Positions 57,385-64,000 of a stretch of 64,000 nt of DNA are shown piece after piece. A model generated the notes under the pieces. The model was not told where the DNA came from, made no database searches, and worked only from the letters and a program-made list of their open reading frames with translations. This DNA is from Allosalinactinospora lopnorensis (GTDB lineage: Bacteria > Actinomycetota > Actinomycetes > Streptosporangiales > Streptosporangiaceae): NCBI RefSeq assembly GCF_000981225.1, contig NZ_LAJC01000026.1, positions 1 through 64,000 of the forward strand, read 5' to 3'. A program made the translations under genes and the position numbers. Position 1 is the stretch's first letter; the number at the start of each line of letters is the position of its first letter.

Positions 57385-58248
57385 GTGCGACCGTCCTCCG
57401 ACTCCGCGGCCCGCATATCAGCACCCGGAACGGCCGCCGAATCGGGAACCGCCCCGCAGCCGGACCGTTCGCCTGCGGCCCACTTCGCCACGACCGACTC
57501 GCTGTCGGCGTACTGGCGGTTCTACTGGGCGGTGGCCGGCGCGCAGCTCGCACGCTGGCTCCCTAGGTCTCCAGGACGCATCCTGGACCTGTCCAGCCCG
57601 GACTTCCGCGGCGCCCAGCGTGCGACGACCGCGGGTCATGACGTCGTCACGTTGCTGCCCTCTGCGGAGATGACGCGGCGGCGCCAGCTCACGCTGATCA
57701 ACGGGCACGCGCCGAGACCGCCCCGTGGCTCCCCGGGACGGCTGCGGCAGGTCGTGGGCGAGACGATGTTCCTGTCGAGCTTCGGTTCCGACGTCTTCGA
57801 CGGTGTCCTCGCCGATAACCGGATCCTCTCCCGGCACCTCGCCACCGAGGCGTCGCTGACCGAGATCGCCCGCGTGCTGCGCCCCGGTGGACGCACGCTG
57901 TTGTGCGTCGACTCCGTTGTTCTGGGCATGGCGCTGCTCGCCGAGCAGGACTGCTGGCCGGAGCTGAGCCACGCGCCCAGCGCGGATGTTCTTCTGGTCC
58001 CCTGGCCCGACGGGTCCATCACGCGCTGCTTCACCGCCGAGCAGCTGACCGAGCTGCTGACCGAGGCCGGCCTGGAACCCGAATGGATCAAGCCCCGGAC
58101 CGTGCTATCGGCCTCCACCGTGGAGACCATGATGGCCAAGGGCGATCCGCAGGCGTTGAACAGGCTGGTCGAGATGGAGCTCAAGGCGACCGACTCCGAC
58201 GACTACGTGGGCGTGCACCTGATCGCGAGCGCCAGGAAACCCGGCTGA
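57385..58248 (+). CDS. Class I SAM-dependent methyltransferase-like protein
   Basis: A 287-residue protein with the Rossmann-like methyltransferase layout: ILDLSSPDFRGAQRATTAGH in place of motif I (GxGxG not well kept), DVFDGVLADNRILSRHLATE, and EIARVLRPGGRTLLCVDSVV, the usual post-core loop. The weak motif I makes SAM binding uncertain. The GTG at 57385 has a GAGGAG site; earlier in-frame ATGs give an Arg/Lys-rich extension. Substrate unknown. Convergent with thiC, separated by a strong terminator. Confidence 0.75.
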   Translation: MRPSSDSAARISAPGTAAESGTAPQPDRSPAAHFATTDSLSAYWRFYWAVAGAQLARWLPRSPGRILDLSSPDFRGAQRATTAGHDVVTLLPSAEMTRRRQLTLINGHAPRPPRGSPGRLRQVVGETMFLSSFGSDVFDGVLADNRILSRHLATEASLTEIARVLRPGGRTLLCVDSVVLGMALLAEQDCWPELSHAPSADVLLVPWPDGSITRCFTAEQLTELLTEAGLEPEWIKPRTVLSASTVETMMAKGDPQALNRLVEMELKATDSDDYVGVHLIASARKPG

Positions 58249-58284
58249 CGGTCCACGCCCCGGCGGAGGAACCGCCCATACAGT

Positions 58285-58327
58285 AGAGCGGGTTCCCCGG
58301 TGGCCAGGCCACCGGGGAACCCGCTCT
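58285..58327. terminator. Bidirectional terminator
   Basis: Perfect 21-bp inverted repeat (58285-58305 with 58307-58327) between the convergent methyltransferase-like gene and thiC; the single-base nominal loop means the real loop opens a few pairs. Confidence 0.85.
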
Positions 58328-58333
58328 GTCCGG

Positions 58334-59997
<1,664 letters not shown>

Positions 59998-60003
59998 GGC
60001 ATG

Positions 60004-60106
60004 CCTCCCTACGTCGGAATTACCCGAACAGGTTCTGCGGTCGGCGGCACCCGTCCCCTCCAGGGACAGCCGCCCTCTCAGCCCGCCATGGCGCGAGCTC
60101 CCGCGG
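60004..60106 (-). promoter_or_regulatory. TPP riboswitch (thi box) of thiC
   Basis: On the minus strand the leader reads CGGGAGCTC, then GGGCTGAGAGGG (the CTGAGA of the conserved pyrimidine-sensing arm), a variable stem, ACCGCAGAACCTGTTCGGG (with the conserved ACCTG) and TAATTCCGACGTAGGGAGG. These are the hallmark blocks of the TPP aptamer. Its 3' end contains the GGGAGG ribosome-binding site six bases before the TTG start, so TPP binding should hide that site and block translation. Confidence 0.92.
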
Positions 60107-60125
60107 TTTTCATTTCTCGTGTGTC

Positions 60126-60167
60126 CACGCTGTCGTCACAGCGTGCGGCACCCATCGCGTGGGTGCC
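60126..60167 (-). terminator. Two tandem hairpins after the YedK-type gene
   Basis: Two perfect 8-bp inverted repeats side by side (60126-60133 with 60138-60145; 60147-60154 with 60160-60167). They lie 64-105 bases past the stop of the upstream minus-strand gene and before the thiC leader. Confidence 0.5.
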
Positions 60168-60230
60168 GGCGATCATATGACCGAGGCCACCTTACCTGTG
60201 CACTACCGGACCGATCCAGGCCCTCCCCCT

Positions 60231-61096
60231 TCAGAACAGCGTCTCGCCCTCCGAGGGCGGCTCCTCGTCCACCGGTTCCAGCAGTTCGGGGCCGTTGTTG
60301 CGGATACTGTTGACCGCGTCGCTCACCCGGTGGACCGCGAAGTCGCCCGCCGGTGTCGACGCCATGACGTGCTGCAGGGCGGGCAGGTCGGCGTTCGGGT
60401 CGAGCCAGGTGTCCCACTCGCCGCGCGGGACGACGACGGGCATCCGCTCGTGGATGTGGCTCAGCTCCGGCGCGGCCTCCGCCGTGATGACGGCGCAGCT
60501 CCACAGCCAGGCGGCCGGGTCCTCCTCGGGCAGCTCGGGGTTGCGCCACCGGTCGAACAGTCCGGCCAGCGCGAGCGGGGCGCCGTCCGCGTAGTGGACC
60601 GCGTAGGGGAGCTTCCTCGCCCTGGCCTTGCGGCGCTTGTGACCGGGGTCGGTGGCCGGTGACGTGCCGGGCTCGGCGGCGGCCGGAACGTCTTCGGGCA
60701 GCAACTGCCATTCGTAGTAGCGTCGGCCGGGAGCAGGCAGCGGCGCCGGGCGAACGCCGTGCGGAAGGCGGGCCTCTCCGCGACGGTCTCGCTGCGCGCG
60801 TTGATCATCTTGTAGCCGACGTTGCTGTCCTTGCCCCAAGACGGCACGAGCCCCCAGCGCAGCGCGTGCAGCGACTGCGGGCCGGCCCGGCCCTGGCATG
60901 CCTCATTGGGCGGGGTCCCGAGCACGGCGTAGACGGACGCCCCCGGGGAGATGTTGTAGTCGGGCCGCAGCTCCTCCAGCGGCGGCCACGCCCGCGGGTC
61001 GCGCCCCTTCTCCCCTGCCGGTTCGCCGACCTCCGGGACGTCGAACGCCAACCGCAGTTGATGCCGGTTGCGCGCCTGCGCATAACGACCGCACAT
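60231..61096 (-). CDS. SOS-response-associated peptidase family protein (YedK/HMCES), frame break
   Basis: Forms a covalent protein-DNA link with abasic sites in single-stranded DNA through its N-terminal Cys (Cys2 in MCGRYAQ), protecting them. The catalytic Cys, the Asn of YNISPG and the later HERMPVVV segment match the family. At about 60721 the frame breaks after RRRCLLPAD; one more G restores GYYEWQLLPEDVPAAAEPGT through to the end. A hydrophilic insert AAEPGTSPATDPGHKRRKAR is common in actinobacterial members. Restored length is 288 residues from the ATG at 61096. The frame upstream of that ATG is Arg/Gly/Ser-rich. Confidence 0.9.
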
Positions 61097-61181
61097 ACCA
61101 CCAGTTTCGCACCGCGACCCACCTCCGCGAAGCGAGGAAGGCGAGAGCGGCGACCGGCACCGCGATCGTCCGCCCGGCCCG

Positions 61182-61565
61182 GTGTCGCGGGAGGTCGCCA
61201 CGTATGACAATGAAGACCGGCACCGCGGATCCGCGCACGCCCGGCATCCCGACTACGACGAAAGGCAGTGGCCGGTGGCTTTCCCCCCTCCGCCCCCTCC
61301 GCCCCCTATGCCTGTTCCGGACGGCCGCCCCAGCGGCTACGCCACGGCCAGCGTCATCATCGGCGCGGCCAGCCTGCTGGGCTGCTGCTTCCTCATCGTC
61401 CCGCCTTTCGTCGGTCTCATCCTCGGCGTCATCGCCATGACGCGGACCCCGAGGACGAACCGCAGGGCCGCCACGTGGGCCGTGACCGGCACGGCCCTGA
61501 ACGGGTTCGTCTGCGCGGCCCTGCCCCTCCTCCTCGCGATCGGGGCGATGGCCGATAGAGGGTGA
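61182..61565 (+). CDS. DUF4190-type membrane protein
   Basis: A small membrane protein: a hydrophilic N-terminus with a run of eight prolines and PMPVPDGRP, then two membrane helices (SVIIGAASLLGCCFLIVPPF and [20 protein letters not shown]) joined by a short basic loop (MTRTPRTNRRAA). This is the DUF4190 layout, of unknown function. The start is uncertain. GTG at 61182 has no clear ribosome-binding site. An ATG at 61204 has GGGAGG upstream and would give MTNEDRHRGS if one C is missing after ATGAC, the same kind of error as elsewhere in this window. Confidence 0.75.
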   Translation: MSREVATYDNEDRHRGSAHARHPDYDERQWPVAFPPPPPPPPMPVPDGRPSGYATASVIIGAASLLGCCFLIVPPFVGLILGVIAMTRTPRTNRRAATWAVTGTALNGFVCAALPLLLAIGAMADRG

Positions 61566-61699
61566 TGGGGATTGGGGGCATGTGTCCGGATGCGGTCACG
61601 TGGTGTGGGGCCCGGTGATCGCGGCGTAGTCTCGGATCCGGAACGCGGGCCGTACCCCGCTTGCCGGTATTCAGCCGAATAGGCGGTGGTTGTCCCTCC

Positions 61700-63858
61700 A
61701 TGGCCGTTGCGGACCACTCCTCGGGCAACGTGTTCAGCGGTAGCGGTGAGAACGTGGTGCAGGCCGGGGAGATCCGCGGCGATGTCCACCTGAATGCCCC
61801 GGAGCGGCCCCGGCCGCCGGTCCCCCGCCAGCTTCCGGCGACGACGGCGCACTTCGTCAACCGCGCCCTGGAACTGGCCCGCCTGGACGGCTACCTGGAC
61901 GCGGAGGCGGACCGCCCCTCCTCGGTGGTGATCTCGGCGATCGCGGGCACCGCCGGGGCGGGCAAGACCGCCCTGGCCATGCACTGGGGCCACCGGGTAC
62001 GCGGGCGCTTCCCCGACGGGGACCTGTACGTGAACCTGCGCGGCTACGACACCGGACCGCCGGTGAGCGCCGAGCAGGCGCTGCAGCGTTTCCTGCACGC
62101 GCTGGGCGTTCCCTCCCGGGCGATCCCCGCCGACGTGGAGGCCCAGGCGGCGCTGTACCGCTCGGTGCTCAACGAGCGGCGGGTGCTGGTCGTGCTGGAC
62201 AACGCCGCCAGCGTGGAGCAGGTCCGCCCGCTGCTGCCCGCCGCACCCACCTGTCTGGCCCTGGTGACCAGCCGCAGCCGGCTGGCCGGGCTCAGTATCC
62301 GCGAAGGAGCACAGGCCATGTCACTCGACCTGCTCAGCGAGGAGGAAGGGCTGGCGCTGCTGCGCACGGCCATCGGAACCCGGGTGGACGAGGAACCCGG
62401 GGCGGCCGCCGAACTGGTCCGGCTGTGCTGCCACCTGCCGTTGGCGCTGCGCATCGTGGCCGAACGCGCGGTGAACACCCCCGGCGGTGCCCTGGCCGAC
62501 CTGGTAGAGGACCTGACCGCCGAGCACGACCGGCTCGACGTGCTCTCCAGCGCCGACGACGATGAGGCGTCCGTCCGCGCGGTGTTCTCCTGGTCCTACA
62601 TCGCGCTCCCGGCCGAGGCCGCGCGGATGTTCCGCCTGCTGAGCCTGCACCCGGGCGGCGACATCAGCGCCCACGCCGCCTCCGCCCTGGCGGGAATGTC
62701 CTTGCCGAAGACCCGCCGCCTGCTGGAAACCCTGTTCAGCGCCCACCTGCTGGAGCAGACCGCCCGCGAGCGCTACCGCTTCCACGACCTGCTGCGCGCC
62801 TACGCCACCGAACGCGCCGAGGACGACCAGCCCGAGGAAGACCGCGAAGCCGCGCTGGACCGGCTCTTCTGCTGGTACCTGCACAGTGCCGACGCGGCTG
62901 TGAGGGAGGGAGTCAGGGCTTTTAGCCAATTCCCGCTCTCCCTACCCCCTATGGGCGACGCCGTTCATGCCATGGATTTCAGCAGCACCATAGACGCCCT
63001 TTCATGGCTGGACGTTGAATCGCAGAATATCGCGGATGTCGTTCGGTTCGCTGCTCAGGCAGGAAAGGATTCGGCGGCATGGAAGCTCCCTGTAATATGT
63101 TTGCCGTACTTCCGTCTACGCAGACTCTGGTCCATCCTGATAAACACTCACAATATCGGTCTTTCTGCTGCACAGAGCAGTGGTGAGGATTACGGGGAAG
63201 CAGCGCTTCTTAATGATCTAGGCGTCTTCCATAGGGAACGCGGAGAAGTCGACGACGCTCTCACTTGCTTCGATCGATCCCTTCACCTGTGGGAGCGAGT
63301 TGACGACGACTGGGGAGCAGCCTGGCACTTAGCAACCTGAGCGGTATCTACAGAAGACTCGAACGCCAGGAGGAAGCGTACGCGGCAGCTCAGCGCTCGC
63401 TGGCTCTCTGGCGAGAGCTCAACGACCAAGGTGGTCAGGCTGAAGCGGAATACGGACTAGGGATTCTCCACCGCATTGCAGGACGCTACCAGGAGGCTCT
63501 AGAGAGTCTGGGAGCCGCATATCGCTTATTTGCGAACCTGAGCAACCGTCTGAGCCAAGCAGCGGTCTTGGTCGAACTGGCCGCAACGCACCGGCTTCTC
63601 GATGATCCAACCAAAGCCGTCGAATCCTTGCGGCAGGCGCAGGAAATATTCCGAGAATCCGGTGACAACTGGAGAGAGGCCACCACATCAGACGATCTGG
63701 GCCGGCTCCTCAGCGATCAAGGCAAAACTGCCGAGGCCCGTGAGGCGTGGCTGGCAGCCCTCTCCGTATTCGAGTCCGAGGATCCAGAACGGGCGGCTCA
63801 GACCCGAGCCCGGTTGGAGGCCCTGCAGGAGGCAAGCTCCGACGATCTGCCCAAGTGA
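61700..63858 (+). CDS. STAND/NB-ARC ATPase with C-terminal TPR repeats, frame break
   Basis: A signal-transducing ATPase of about 719 residues after correction. The N-terminal linker reads SSGNVFSGSGENVVQAGEIR then GDVHLNAP, a motif common in actinobacterial NB-ARC/TPR proteins. The NB-ARC core follows: P-loop GTAGAGKT (K89), Walker B RRVLVVLDNA, sensor TSRSRLAG and LPLALRIVA, then the winged-helix-like ARC2 (VFSWSYIALPAEAARMFRLL). From about residue 400 come TPR repeats (LNDLGVFHRERGEVDDALTC, AEYGLGILHRIAGRYQEALE, SDDLGRLLSDQGKTAEAREA). The frame breaks at 63330/63331; one base joins the parts as WHLSNLSGIYRR. No effector domain is visible at the N-terminus. GC content falls sharply at about 62,905 within the gene. 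Confidence 0.88.
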
Positions 63859-63910
63859 GCTGTGCTGACTGGTGGAACCGTACCGGTGTATCATGCCCGC
63901 GGATGAGTAC

Positions 63911-63944
63911 AAGGAGGCCCCGCGATGCCGGGGCCTCCTTCTTT
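63911..63944. terminator. Terminator after the STAND ATPase gene
   Basis: Perfect 12-bp inverted repeat (63911-63922 with 63929-63940, six-base loop) followed by CTTTT. It lies between the STAND gene and the convergent partial gene at the right edge. Confidence 0.85.
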
Positions 63945-63954
63945 TCATCGATTG

Positions 63955-64000
63955 TTACAGCTCACTGGACTTGACGACACCGAGAAGGGCTGCCCACTCA
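63955..64000 (-). CDS. 3' end of a DUF397-like gene (partial)
   Basis: The minus strand reads EWAALLGVVKSSEL followed by TAA at 63955-63957. An EWAALL-x-VKxxEL ending is typical of DUF397 proteins. The rest of the gene lies beyond the window. An XRE regulator would be expected next to it. Confidence 0.6.
   Translation of the reverse strand, partial: EWAALLGVVKSSEL

Overview
The window is high-GC DNA from an actinomycete. Several features support this: many GTG/TTG starts, WhiB, SigR/RsrA, a fused Kgd-type 2-oxoglutarate dehydrogenase, an XRE/DUF397 pair, PdtaS, and a mycothiol-type anti-sigma factor. The gene content resembles the Nocardiopsaceae/Streptosporangiales. That placement is an inference from gene content, not a phylogeny.

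Layout. 0.1-5.7 kb is mostly housekeeping: a DUF6286 membrane protein, PurU, a PLP-dependent amino-acid lyase/deaminase, a DUF3618 protein, a CDP-alcohol phosphatidyltransferase and Bcp. A tRNA with a UAG (Leu) anticodon but a short variable loop sits at 5.82 kb. From there to about 22 kb the content looks accessory: a CGNR zinc-finger/GNAT pair behind a wrecked epoxide-hydrolase gene, a stand-alone A-MT-T-R NRPS-like enzyme, about 2.1 kb with no gene, a LuxR regulator with a degenerate receiver, an RHH-DUF4097-ABC transporter operon, a Phd/PIN toxin-antitoxin pair, an AraC/GyrI regulator and an ABC-2 permease remnant.

22-30 kb holds a membrane Ser/Thr kinase, an M16 peptidase pair, a methyltransferase, an aminotransferase, a BlaI-type repressor and an SDR whose catalytic Lys is Glu. 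30.5-34.3 kb is kgd plus its small DUF6104 companion. 34.5-39.6 kb holds a DUF4097-PadR operon, a RelE-type toxin-antitoxin pair, an orphan HicB-like gene, a quinone-oxidoreductase-like dehydrogenase and the XRE/DUF397 pair. 39.7-44.6 kb has malic enzyme, a polar amino-acid ABC transporter operon and a GNAT. 44.7-52.6 kb is stress and signalling: an RsbW-like/SigB-family pair, a membrane protein, a diacylglycerol-kinase-like lipid kinase, WhiB with a CRP-like site, PdtaS, a GntR/UTRA regulator, an acetolactate-synthase-like enzyme and a small biotinyl protein. 52.7-55.5 kb has two overlapping membrane HD/HD-GYP genes and a 30-codon membrane peptide ORF. 56-57.1 kb is sigR-rsrA. 57.4-61.6 kb has a methyltransferase, thiC with a TPP riboswitch, a YedK-type protein and a DUF4190 protein. 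61.7-63.9 kb encodes a STAND/NB-ARC-TPR ATPase. The last bases are the 3' end of a DUF397-like gene on the minus strand.

A quality point affects how the window should be read. At least ten otherwise intact genes, including kgd, thiC and whiB, carry a single frame break that one extra base (two in whiB) repairs, mostly next to short G/C runs. These look like undercalled homopolymers in the sequence rather than real pseudogenes. I annotate them as whole genes and give the position of each break. Two loci (epoxide hydrolase, ABC-2 permease) lack whole domains and look genuinely degraded. Convergent genes are repeatedly separated by long perfect inverted repeats that I read as bidirectional terminators.
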